Source of the DNA: PALSA-911 sp963839645
GTDB taxonomy: Bacteria; Pseudomonadota; Alphaproteobacteria; Acetobacterales; Acetobacteraceae
Direction of reading: 5' to 3'
Length of the DNA stretch: 64,000 nt
Assembly (NCBI GenBank): GCA_963839645.1
Contig: CAWIVZ010000001.1
Coordinates: 744,001-808,000, forward strand
The translations under genes were made by a program, and so were the position numbers. A model generated the notes under the pieces. That model was not told the DNA's origin. It ran no database searches and worked only from the letters and a program-made list of their open reading frames with translations. How positions within the stretch are numbered: position 1 is the first letter of the stretch; each line of letters begins with the position of its first letter. Shown one piece after another: positions 27,163 through 35,311 of the stretch.

Positions 27163-28698
27163 ATGCGCACGCGTTCTTGGCTGAGTGGCGTTCTGGTGGC
27201 GGCAGCAATCGCCGGCCCGCTGGCCGTGCCCCTGGCGACCCCCGCCCTGGCACAGAAATCCGCCGACACGCTGCGCATCACCTGGCGGGACGCGATCCCG
27301 AATGTCGATCCCTATTACAACCAGCTGCGCAGCGGGATCGTGCTGGCGCACCAGGCCTTCGATTACCTGCTCTACCGCGACCCCGAGACGTTCCGCATCA
27401 AGCCGCTGCTGGCGGAGTCCTACAAATGGGTGGACGACACGACGCTCGAATTCACCCTGCGGCCGAACGTCACCTTCCATAACGGCGACAAGTTCACCGC
27501 CGACGACGTGGTCTACACGATCAACACCGTGATCAAGGACAAGCAGGTCTCGGTGCCCAGCAACTATCTGTACCTGGCCGGGGCGGAAAAGATCGACGAT
27601 CTGCATGTGCGGGTGAAGCTGACCCGGATCTTCCCGGCCGCGCTGGAATACATCGCGATGACACTGCCGATCTGGCCGAAAGCCTATCGGGAGCGGGTGG
27701 GCGCGGAAGAATACGCCAAGCATCCGGTCGGCGCCGGGCCCTACAAGATCACCAAGGTGGACGGCACCACCGAGATCGATCTGGAACGCTATGACGGCTA
27801 TTACGCCGACAGCCCCAAGGGCCGGCCGGCGATCAAGAAGATCGTCATCCACGAAGTGCCGGACGCCGCGACCGAGATGGCCGAATTGCTGGGCGGCCGG
27901 GCCGACTGGATCTGGAAATTCAGCGCCGACCAGTTCGACGCCGTCTCGCGGATGCCGAACCTGCAGGCGATCCGCGCGGAGTCGATGCGGATTTCCTATC
28001 TGGGACCGGACGCGGCCGGGCGAACCGGCCCGAACCCGCTGACCAACGAGAAGGTGCGCCAGGCGCTCATCATGGCGATCGATCGCCCCACGATGGCCAA
28101 GCAGCTTGTGCAGGGCGAAAGCCGGGCCCTGGACGCGCCTTGCTATCCGACCCAGTTCGGCTGTGACACGACTGCCGCGGTGCACTACCCCTATGACCCG
28201 GTGAAGGCCAAGGCGCTGCTGGCCGAGGCAGGCTACCCCAACGGCTTCGACACCGAGATCGTGACCTATGAGCTTTCGCAATGGTCCGGCGCGATCCAGG
28301 CCTATCTGAAGGCCGTCGGGATCAACGCGAAGGTTACCAGCCTGCAGGTCGGCGCACAGATCCAGCGGGTGCAGGAAGGCAAGGCGCCGATCGACGAGGG
28401 CAACTGGGGCAGCTTCTCGATCAACGACGTCTCCGCCATCCTGCCGCAATATTTCACCGGCGGGCCATCCGATCAGACGCGCGACCCCGAGGTGAAGCGC
28501 CTGGTCGAGGCCGGCGGCAGCATCACCGATCCCGACCAGCGGCGCAAATACTACAGCGAGGCGATCAAGCTGATCACCTCAAAGGCCTACTGGGTGCCGA
28601 TGTTCACCCAGACCATCACCTACGGCATGTCCAAGGACCTCAACTTCAAGCCGTTCCCGGACGAACTGCCGCGCTTCTATCTCTCCAGCTGGAAATAG
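27163..28698 (+). CDS. Family 5 extracellular solute-binding protein (peptide/nickel type)
   Basis: Periplasmic receptor of a dipeptide-type ABC importer, 511 residues. A Sec signal ends near PALAQ (about residue 30). SBP family 5 features are the opening TLRITWRDAIPNVDPYYNQL, TFHNGDKFTADDVVYTIN near residue 105, GAGPYKITKVDG near 190 and KVRQALIMAIDRP near 300. GTAGGAG lies just upstream of the ATG at 27163. It converges with, and ends 9 nt from, an oppositely oriented four-gene permease and ATPase cluster, which is its likely partner although on the other strand. The ligand could be a peptide, sugar acid or small organic acid. Confidence 0.9.
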   Translation: MRTRSWLSGVLVAAAIAGPLAVPLATPALAQKSADTLRITWRDAIPNVDPYYNQLRSGIVLAHQAFDYLLYRDPETFRIKPLLAESYKWVDDTTLEFTLRPNVTFHNGDKFTADDVVYTINTVIKDKQVSVPSNYLYLAGAEKIDDLHVRVKLTRIFPAALEYIAMTLPIWPKAYRERVGAEEYAKHPVGAGPYKITKVDGTTEIDLERYDGYYADSPKGRPAIKKIVIHEVPDAATEMAELLGGRADWIWKFSADQFDAVSRMPNLQAIRAESMRISYLGPDAAGRTGPNPLTNEKVRQALIMAIDRPTMAKQLVQGESRALDAPCYPTQFGCDTTAAVHYPYDPVKAKALLAEAGYPNGFDTEIVTYELSQWSGAIQAYLKAVGINAKVTSLQVGAQIQRVQEGKAPIDEGNWGSFSINDVSAILPQYFTGGPSDQTRDPEVKRLVEAGGSITDPDQRRKYYSEAIKLITSKAYWVPMFTQTITYGMSKDLNFKPFPDELPRFYLSSWK

Positions 28699-28707
28699 CC
28701 ACCCGCC

Positions 28708-29664
28708 TCAGGCCAGCAGGCACTCGACCAGCCGCCCGCCGCGCACCAGGCCGTCGGGCGCCTCGGTCCGGCAACGCGCCTCCGCCACCGGGCAGCGCGG
28801 ATGGAAGCGGCAGCCGGGCGGGATGTTGGCGGGATCGGGGTAGCTTTCGCCGAGGCCCACATCGGGAATGCCGCGCCCGGGCTCGGGCGTCAGCACGGAG
28901 GCCAGCAAGGCGCGCGTGTACGGATGGCTCGGGTTGCGAAACAGCGCGTCGGTTTCCGCCTGCTCCACGATGCGGCCGAGATACATCACCGCAACCTCGG
29001 AGGCGATGTGCTCGACCACCGCAAGGTTGTGGCTGATGAACAGATAGGTCAGGCCCAGCTCCCGCCGCAGTTCGGCCAGCAGGTTCAGGATCTGCGCCTG
29101 CACGGAAACATCGAGCGCGCTGGTCGGCTCGTCGCAAACCACGATCCGCGGGCGCAGCACCAGGGCGCGGGCGATCGCCACGCGCTGGCGCTGCCCGCCG
29201 GATAGCTGCGCCGGCTGGCGGCCGGCCATCTCCGCCGACAGGCCGACGCGGGCGAGCATCTCCATCACCCGGTCGCGCATCCGCGCGCGCGGCACGTCGC
29301 CCTGGGCGGCGAGCGGCAGGGAAACGATTTCCTCCACCGTGCGGCGCGGATTGAGCGAGGAGAACGGATCCTGGAACACCGGCTGGATCAGCCGCGCCCG
29401 CTCGCGCCGGTCCATACCGTCCAAACGGCGGCCGTCGATGCGCACCTCGCCGGAGCTGGCCGGCAACAGGCCGAGGATGATCCGCGCGAGGGTGGACTTG
29501 CCGCAGCCGGACTCACCGACGATGCCCAGCACCTGCCCGGCCGGCAGGGAGAACGAAATGCCATCCACCGCGCGAACCGGCCGCGCCTGGGCGAACAGGC
29601 CGCCGCTGGTGCGAAACTCGCGGTGCACGTCCAAAACCTCGATGGCAGCCGGCGATGCGCTCAT
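28708..29664 (-). CDS. Dipeptide-type ABC transporter ATPase (DppF/OppF)
   Basis: Second ATPase of the importer, 318 residues. Walker A GESGCGKSTLA is at about 48-58, signature LSGGQRQRVA at about 155 and Walker B VVCDEPTSALD follows. The C-terminal oligopeptide-transporter extension holds PPGCRFHPRCP with conserved cysteines. The start at 29664 overlaps the dppD-like stop (ATGA). It is the last gene of the four-gene minus-strand unit and ends 9 nt from the convergent solute-binding gene. Confidence 0.92.
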   Translation of the reverse strand: MSASPAAIEVLDVHREFRTSGGLFAQARPVRAVDGISFSLPAGQVLGIVGESGCGKSTLARIILGLLPASSGEVRIDGRRLDGMDRRERARLIQPVFQDPFSSLNPRRTVEEIVSLPLAAQGDVPRARMRDRVMEMLARVGLSAEMAGRQPAQLSGGQRQRVAIARALVLRPRIVVCDEPTSALDVSVQAQILNLLAELRRELGLTYLFISHNLAVVEHIASEVAVMYLGRIVEQAETDALFRNPSHPYTRALLASVLTPEPGRGIPDVGLGESYPDPANIPPGCRFHPRCPVAEARCRTEAPDGLVRGGRLVECLLA

Positions 29665-30626
29665 GTCCAATCCGCCGGCAGCACGCAGCGATAGGCATGG
29701 CCGGGCGCCGCGGTTTTCAATGCAACGGTTTGCGCACAGGCCGGCTGGGCGTGCGCGCAGCGTTCGCGAAATCCGCATCCGGCAAAGCCCGGCGCGATCC
29801 GCGGCACGGTGCCGGGAATGCTGCCGAGCGGTTCGTCGCGGCGCACCGTGCCGGGCACCGGGATGCAGGCCAGCAGGCCGCGCGTATAGGGATGGGTGGG
29901 CGCCGCGAACAACGCCTCGGCGGTGGCACTTTCCACCACCTCTCCGGCATACATCACCGATACCCGGTCCGCCATGCGCGCAACGATGCCGAGATCATGC
30001 GTGATCAGAAGCAGGGACAATCCAAGTTCGCGCTGCAGGGTTTGCAGCAGCCGCAGGATCTGCGCCTGCACCGTCACGTCCAGCGCCGTGGTCGGCTCGT
30101 CGGCGATCAGCAGTTCGGGGTCGCACATCAGCGCCATGGCGATCATCACCCGCTGGCGCAGCCCGCCGGAAAGCTGGTGCGGAAACTGCCCGAGCCGCAT
30201 GCCCGGCGCGGTGATGCCGACGCGGCCCAGCAGTTCCGCCGCCCGGTCCAGCGCCGCCCGCCGGCCTGTCGCGCGATGGCGTTCGAACACCTCCGCCATC
30301 TGCGAGCCGACGGTGTAGGCCGGGTTCAGGCTGGTCATCGGCTCCTGGAAGATCATCGCCATCTTGTCGCCGCGCAGCCGCGCCATGCCGCGCTCGCTCA
30401 GCCGGGTAAGGTCGGTATCCTGGAAACGCAGCACATCGGCATCGCGCACCGCGCCACGCGCCAGCAGCCCCATCACCGCCAGGGCGGAGACGGACTTGCC
30501 GCAGCCGGACTCACCGACCAGGCAATGGGTTTCCCCGCGCTGCACCTTTAACGATATGCCGCGCACGGCGGCCGTCCGGCCGCTGAAATCGACCCGCAGA
30601 TTCTCGACTTCCAGAACCGGCGTCAT
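29661..30626 (-). CDS. Dipeptide-type ABC transporter ATPase (DppD/OppD)
   Basis: First ATPase of the importer, 321 residues, starting MTPVLEVENLRV. Walker A is GESGCGKSVSA (about 38), signature LSGGLRQRVMIAMAL (about 155) and Walker B LLIADEPTTALD. The C-terminal extension includes GCGFRERCAHAQPAC, a cysteine-rich segment common in OppD. Overlaps of 4 nt on both sides join it to the permease and to the other ATPase. Confidence 0.92.
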   Translation of the reverse strand: MTPVLEVENLRVDFSGRTAAVRGISLKVQRGETHCLVGESGCGKSVSALAVMGLLARGAVRDADVLRFQDTDLTRLSERGMARLRGDKMAMIFQEPMTSLNPAYTVGSQMAEVFERHRATGRRAALDRAAELLGRVGITAPGMRLGQFPHQLSGGLRQRVMIAMALMCDPELLIADEPTTALDVTVQAQILRLLQTLQRELGLSLLLITHDLGIVARMADRVSVMYAGEVVESATAEALFAAPTHPYTRGLLACIPVPGTVRRDEPLGSIPGTVPRIAPGFAGCGFRERCAHAQPACAQTVALKTAAPGHAYRCVLPADWT

Positions 30627-31447
30627 ATGCGTTCCGCGCGAAGCAAATCCCGCAGCCCATCGCCCAGCAGGTTGATGCCCAGCACCAGCACGAACAGCGT
30701 CACGCCCGGCACCATGATCACCCAGGGGCTGAAGAACATGTAGTCCTTGCCTTCGGCGATCATCAGCCCCCAGGACGGCAGCGGCGACGGCACGCCAAGG
30801 CCGAGGAACGACAGCGTCGCCTCCAGCAGGATCGCCAGCGCCATCTCCAGCGTCGCCACCACCAGCAGATGCGACAGGATGTTCGGCAGCACCTCGCGCA
30901 GCAGGATATGCGCCAATGACGCCCCGGAGGCGCGCGCGGCGGCGATGTAGTCGAGGTTGCGCACCTGCATCGTGGTCGTGCGCGCCACCACGGCGAAGCG
31001 GTCCCACAGCAGCAGCCCCAAGGTCAGGATCACCAGCGTCAGCGAGCTGCCGAGCAGCGCCACGACCGTCAGCGCCACCAGGATCAGCGGGATCGACAGC
31101 CGGCAGGTGATGGCGAACATCACCGCGTCGTCCACCCGCCCGCCGAAGAAGCCCCCGAGCACGCCGAGCGTGATACCGATCGTCCCGGATGTGACCACCG
31201 TCAGGATACCGATCAGCATCGAGATCCGCGCGCCATAGATCAGCCGCGACAGATAATCCCGGCCCAACTGGTCGGTGCCGAGCCAGTTCGCCGGACTGCC
31301 GCCCATCCACGCCGGCGGGACCACCCGGTGCATCAGGTCCTGCGCGAATGGATCATGCGGCGCCAGCAGCGGCGCGAAGACGCCGACCAGCAGCACGAAG
31401 CCGACAATCAGCCCGCCGAACGCGGTTGCGACGTGGCGCAGCTTCAA
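30623..31447 (-). CDS. Dipeptide-type ABC transporter permease (DppC/OppC), TTG start
   Basis: Inner-membrane permease, about 274 residues, with one N-terminal helix and the BPD-type domain including ALTVVALLG and the EAA-like loop AARASGASLAHILLREVLPN. DTNWLGTDQLGRD-like NWLGTDQLGRDYLSR is diagnostic of DppC. No ATG fits: the TTG at 31447 overlaps the upstream stop as TTGA and opens LKLRHVATAFGG, so it is chosen as the start. Partner of the DppB-like gene. Confidence 0.88.
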   Translation of the reverse strand: MKLRHVATAFGGLIVGFVLLVGVFAPLLAPHDPFAQDLMHRVVPPAWMGGSPANWLGTDQLGRDYLSRLIYGARISMLIGILTVVTSGTIGITLGVLGGFFGGRVDDAVMFAITCRLSIPLILVALTVVALLGSSLTLVILTLGLLLWDRFAVVARTTTMQVRNLDYIAAARASGASLAHILLREVLPNILSHLLVVATLEMALAILLEATLSFLGLGVPSPLPSWGLMIAEGKDYMFFSPWVIMVPGVTLFVLVLGINLLGDGLRDLLRAERI

Positions 31448-32361
31448 GACGCGCGCAGCCTGGGATCGAGCACCGCGTTCATCAGATCCGCGAGCAAGGT
31501 GAGGCCGATATAGAACAGCGCCAGGATCATCACGACCGCCTGCACCACCGGGAAATCGTTCTTGCTGATCGACTCCCAGGCCAGGTAGCCGATGCCCGGC
31601 AGGGCGAACACGGTCTCGATCACGATCGATCCGCCCAGCATGAAACCAAGCTGCACCGCCGCGATCGACACCACCGGCATCGCCGCGTTGCGCAAAGCGT
31701 GCTTCAGCACGATCTTGCTCCGGCTCAGCCCCTTGGCCCGCGCGGTGCGGATGTAGTCGGCGGATAGCGCATCCACCATGCCGGCCCGGGTCAGGCGCAT
31801 CAGCGCGGGAATGGCGGAGAACGCCAGCACGATGGCCGGCAGGATGTAGCCGCGCCAGCTCTCGATGCCGGAGATCGGCAGCCATTGCAGCTTCAGGCCG
31901 AACCAGATGATCAAGGTCAGCCCCAGCCAGAAACTCGGCATCGCCTGGCCGAGCAGCGCCACCAGCATGATCCCCCGGTCGATCGCCGAGCCTTCCCGCA
32001 TCGCCGCCAGAATACCGAGCGGGATCGCCACCAACAGCGCGATCGCCAGGCCGGACAGGCCGAGCGTCAGCGTGACGGGCAGGCGGACCCGGATCAGTCC
32101 CGAGACCGGCACATGATACAAATACGACCGGCCAAGATCGCCGGAGGCCGCGGCGGCGGCCCAGTCGACGAATTGCTGCGTCAGCGGGCGGTCCAGGCCG
32201 TAATTCTTGCGGATGATCGCCACATCCTCGGCCGTGGCGTTCGGCCCGGCGATGGAGGCGGCCAGGTCGCCGGACAGGCGGGTCAGGGCGAAGCTGACCA
32301 CAAGCACCGTCACGCACACCAACAGCGCAAGCACAGCCCGGCGGAAAACAAATATCAGCAT
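31444..32361 (-). CDS. Dipeptide-type ABC transporter permease (DppB/OppB)
   Basis: First gene of the minus-strand transporter unit, 305 residues, six predicted helices. Typical features are IRKNYGLDRPLTQQFVDW, GDLGRSYLYHVPV and the EAA loop YIRTARAKGLSRSKIVLKHA, ending MNAVLDPRLR. The start at 32361 faces a 132 nt divergent region that also serves the enolase-superfamily gene and holds a near-palindrome. The four transporter genes overlap one another and are presumably one message. Confidence 0.92.
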   Translation of the reverse strand: MLIFVFRRAVLALLVCVTVLVVSFALTRLSGDLAASIAGPNATAEDVAIIRKNYGLDRPLTQQFVDWAAAAASGDLGRSYLYHVPVSGLIRVRLPVTLTLGLSGLAIALLVAIPLGILAAMREGSAIDRGIMLVALLGQAMPSFWLGLTLIIWFGLKLQWLPISGIESWRGYILPAIVLAFSAIPALMRLTRAGMVDALSADYIRTARAKGLSRSKIVLKHALRNAAMPVVSIAAVQLGFMLGGSIVIETVFALPGIGYLAWESISKNDFPVVQAVVMILALFYIGLTLLADLMNAVLDPRLRAS

Positions 32362-32388
32362 TGCGTCCAGTGTAAGTGGGGAAGGCCG

Positions 32389-32408
32389 GTTGCGGCAAGT
32401 GCTGCAAC
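32389..32408. promoter_or_regulatory. Candidate operator, 20 bp near-palindrome in divergent promoter region
   Basis: GTTGCGGCAAGTGCTGCAAC at 32389-32408 matches its own reverse complement at 16 of 20 positions, with perfect GTTGC and GCAAC ends. It sits 28 nt from the dppB-like start and 86 nt from the racemase-like start, in the only region from which both operons can be transcribed. That position suits a shared regulator of the transporter and the catabolic genes. No regulator gene is adjacent. No clear -35 and -10 pair could be assigned. Confidence 0.35.
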
Positions 32409-32493
32409 TGCGAAGGACCCCCGAAACACCCTGCCACTTTCCAATTCCGCCTTCACTGCCCAGGATAGGCGCGGGGAAATGGAGCGGCATCCA

Positions 32494-33612
32494 ATGAAGA
32501 TCCTTTCGGTAGAAACCTGGCATACGCGCATCCCGTTCGACATGGGCGCCAAGCCGGTCAGCTTCGGCGGCGTCGGCTGGCAGTTCATGAACACGCTGTG
32601 GGTGCGGGTGGTCACCGATCAGGGACTGGAAGGCTGGGGCGAGGGCTTCGGCCACGCCTGCTGCCCGGCCACCCGCGCGGTGATCGACACCCAGCTCGCC
32701 CCCGCCCTGATCGGCCAGGACGCGCGCGACATCTCCGGCATCCGCCAAAGGCTGACGCAGATGCATCATCTGTTCGGCCGCAACGGCCCACACATCTACG
32801 GCCTGTCGGCGATCGACATCGCGCTGTGGGACATCGCCGGCAAGGCCGCCGGCCTGCCGATCTGGCGCCTGCTCGGCGGCACGCCGGCCGGCGAGCTTCC
32901 CGCCTATGCCAGCCTGCTGCGCTACGGTTCGCCCGACCTGGTCGCCGCCGCCTGCGAACGGGCGCTCGCGCGCGGCTACCGCGACGTCAAGCTGCACGAA
33001 ATCGACACGCCCGGCGTGCAGGCCGCCCGCCGCGCCATGGGACCCGACGCCAAGCTGATGGTGGACGTGAACTGCCCCTGGACGGTTTCCCAGGCGATCG
33101 GCATGGCGCACGAATTCCGCAGCAGCAATCTCGAATGGCTGGAAGAACCGGTCTGGCCGCCCGAGGACATGGACGGCCTGGCGCGCGTGCGCCGCGAAGG
33201 CGGCATCCGCATCTCCGCCGGCGAGAACTCCGGCGGGCTGTGGGAATTCCGCAAGATGTTCGAGGCCGGGGCGCTGGACAACGCCCAACCGAGCGTCACG
33301 AAGATCGGCGGCATTTCGGCGATGCTGGAGATCGCCGCCCTGGCCAAGGTCTTCGGCGTGCGCCTGGTGCCGCACAACGCCTATTTCGGCCCCGGCAGCC
33401 TGGCCTCTCTGCACGTCAACGCCGCCCTGGCGCCCGCCGTGCCCTATGAAAGGCTGTTCGTCGACCTGGAAGCGCACCCGTATCACGAACTGGTGCTGGC
33501 CACCGAAGGCCGCGTGACCGTGCCGGACGGCCCCGGCCTCGGGCGCGATCCGGACATGGAGGTGCTGCGCCGCTACGCGCTGAACGAGCCGACCGTGACG
33601 CGCGGCCAGTAG
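32494..33612 (+). CDS. Mandelate racemase/muconate lactonizing enzyme family protein
   Basis: Enolase-superfamily enzyme of 372 residues that would abstract the alpha proton of a carboxylate (racemase, dehydratase or cycloisomerase). The capping-domain start is MKILSVETWHTRIPF. Metal ligands are visible as LMVDVNCPW (Asp), LEWLEEPVWP (Glu) and RISAGENSGGLWEF (Glu). The base on the second-strand is KLHE rather than the common KxK, and HNAYFGPGSL gives a histidine near residue 290, resembling the mandelate racemase and sugar-acid dehydratase side. The next gene (AtuA) starts 2 nt later. GGAG lies 9 nt before the chosen ATG; 32479 is an in-frame alternative. Confidence 0.87.
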   Translation: MKILSVETWHTRIPFDMGAKPVSFGGVGWQFMNTLWVRVVTDQGLEGWGEGFGHACCPATRAVIDTQLAPALIGQDARDISGIRQRLTQMHHLFGRNGPHIYGLSAIDIALWDIAGKAAGLPIWRLLGGTPAGELPAYASLLRYGSPDLVAAACERALARGYRDVKLHEIDTPGVQAARRAMGPDAKLMVDVNCPWTVSQAIGMAHEFRSSNLEWLEEPVWPPEDMDGLARVRREGGIRISAGENSGGLWEFRKMFEAGALDNAQPSVTKIGGISAMLEIAALAKVFGVRLVPHNAYFGPGSLASLHVNAALAPAVPYERLFVDLEAHPYHELVLATEGRVTVPDGPGLGRDPDMEVLRRYALNEPTVTRGQ

Positions 33613-33613
33613 C

Positions 33614-34966
33614 ATGGCACGCGACAGGATCAGGATCGGCTGCGGCGCCGGATTCTCCGACGACCGCATCCCGCCCGGCGTCGAAATCGTCGAGCGCGGC
33701 AACCTCGACTATCTCGCCATGGAATGCCTGGCCGAACGCACCATCGCCCGCGAAACCCTCGATCGCGCCAAGGACCCCACCAAGGGCTACACGCCGGTGC
33801 TGCTGGAACGCATGGAAGCGATCATGCCGCCGGCCCTGCAGCGCGGCGTCAAGATCGTCACCAACATGGGCGCCGCCAACCCCATGGGGGCGGCGCAAAT
33901 CCTGCGCAAGCACGCCCCCGGCTGGGGCTGCCCGGATTACACCTGCGCCGTGGTAAGGGGCGACGAGGTCACCGACCTGCTGCGCGCGCATCCTGAACTG
34001 CCGTTGATGGAGGACGGCGCGCCGCTGGAAACCCTGTTGCCACGCATGGCCTCCGCCAACGCCTATCTCGGCGCCGACGTGGTGGCGCAAGGCTTCGCCA
34101 CGGGTGCGGATCTGGTGATCACCGGCCGCGTCGCCGATCCGGCGCTGTTCCTCGGCCCGATGCTGCATGCCTTCGGCTGGTCGTACGACGACTACCCCAA
34201 GCTCGCCAACGGCACGCTCGCCGGACATCTGCTGGAATGTTCCGGCCAGCTCACCGGCGGTTGCTTCGCCGATCCCGGCCGCAAGGAGGTCGAGGACCTC
34301 GCCGGCCTCGGCTACCCGCTGGCCGATGTGTGGGCGGACGGGCGGGTGGAGGTGTCGAAGACCCCCGGCTCCGGCGGGCGGCTCGATGTCGCCACCTGCA
34401 CCGAACAGCTGCTGTACGAAATGCACGACCCCAGCGCCTACATCACGCCGGATTGCGTGCTGGACGCCTCCGGCGTGACGTTCCGCCAGCTCGAGAAGGA
34501 CCGCGTCGCGCTCGACGGCGCGCGCGGCAAGCCGCGCACCGCCACCTACAAGGTCGTGGTCGGCTATTTCGACGGCTACATGGGTTCCGGAGAGATGGGC
34601 TTCGCCGGCATCAACGCCCTGGCCCGCGCCAAGCTGGGGATCGAGGTGGTGAAGGAACGCCTGCGCCGCCGCGGCCTCACATACGAGGAAATGCGCGTCG
34701 ACCTGATCGGCATGAACTCGCTGCACGGCAACGATGCCGCCCTGTGCCCGGAACCCTACGAGGTGCGCCTGCGCATCGCCGCGCGCACGCCGGACAAAAA
34801 GGCGGCGGAAGCGGTCGGCGCGGAAGTGCGCAGCCTGCACATGCAGGGCCCGACCGGCGCCGGCGGCGGCATCAATTTCGGCGCCAGGCAGATCCTGGCG
34901 GTGAAATCGGTGCTGATCCCGCGCGAATGGGTGAAACCGGAAATCGTCCTGGAGCGAGCCGCATGA
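33614..34966 (+). CDS. AtuA family protein (DUF1446)
   Basis: A 450-residue protein of the AtuA/DUF1446 family, named after an acyclic terpene utilisation gene of Pseudomonas. It begins RIRIGCGAGFSDDRIPPG and has VTNMGAANPMGA, DLVITGRVADPALFLGP, then ELTGGCF-like QLTGGCFADPG and the C-terminal LHMQGPTGAGGGINFG. The biochemical activity of the family is not established. Its stop overlaps the start of the small AtuA-related gene (ATGA), a linkage seen in many AtuA loci. Context here is an enolase-superfamily enzyme and a dipeptide-type importer, with no terpene or acyl-CoA carboxylase genes, so terpene use is not supported. Confidence 0.9.
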   Translation: MARDRIRIGCGAGFSDDRIPPGVEIVERGNLDYLAMECLAERTIARETLDRAKDPTKGYTPVLLERMEAIMPPALQRGVKIVTNMGAANPMGAAQILRKHAPGWGCPDYTCAVVRGDEVTDLLRAHPELPLMEDGAPLETLLPRMASANAYLGADVVAQGFATGADLVITGRVADPALFLGPMLHAFGWSYDDYPKLANGTLAGHLLECSGQLTGGCFADPGRKEVEDLAGLGYPLADVWADGRVEVSKTPGSGGRLDVATCTEQLLYEMHDPSAYITPDCVLDASGVTFRQLEKDRVALDGARGKPRTATYKVVVGYFDGYMGSGEMGFAGINALARAKLGIEVVKERLRRRGLTYEEMRVDLIGMNSLHGNDAALCPEPYEVRLRIAARTPDKKAAEAVGAEVRSLHMQGPTGAGGGINFGARQILAVKSVLIPREWVKPEIVLERAA

Positions 34967-35297
34967 GCCTGCGCGTGTATGACCTCGCCCATGCCCGCGC
35001 CGGCGACAAGGGCAACACCTCCAACATCTCCGTCACCGCCTACAACGACGAGGCCTGGCAGGTCCTGCGCGCGAACTCACGCCCGAGCGGGTGCTGGCGC
35101 ATTTCCGCCACCTCACCCCCGGGCCGGTGCGCCGCTACGAACTGCCGCAGCTACGTGCGCTGAATTTTGTCATCGAGAACGCGCTCGGCGGCGGCGTCAC
35201 CCGCTCGCTGGCGATCGACCCGCACGGCAAGAGCCTGAGCGCGCTGATGCTCACCATCACGCTGCCGGGCCACAACGAAGGCGACCCGGCTTCGTAA
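34963..35297 (+). CDS. AtuA-related small subunit, one frame break near 35073
   Basis: About 111 residues matching the small domain that accompanies or is fused to AtuA: MSLRVYDLAHARAGDKGNTSN at the start, RYELPQLRALNFVIENALGGG in the middle, then SLAIDPHGKSL. The frame breaks near 35073: the first part runs LRAN, and the true continuation ELTPERVLAHFRHLTPGP lies in another frame. This break needs one lost base or two gained bases, unlike most of the others. It is the most downstream frame break in the window. Presumably forms a complex with AtuA. Confidence 0.85.
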
Positions 35298-35311
35298 ATT
35301 CCGTCCGTATC

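Noticed and set aside
30623..32437. A 604-residue permease fusion
   Set aside because: The first half is an out-of-frame reading of the DppB-like gene; the real permease starts at the TTG at 31447.
2895..35297. Programmed ribosomal frameshifting in many genes
   Set aside because: No slippery heptamers with a downstream structure are shared, and the affected genes include housekeeping ones not known for it. Extra bases from sequencing fit better.
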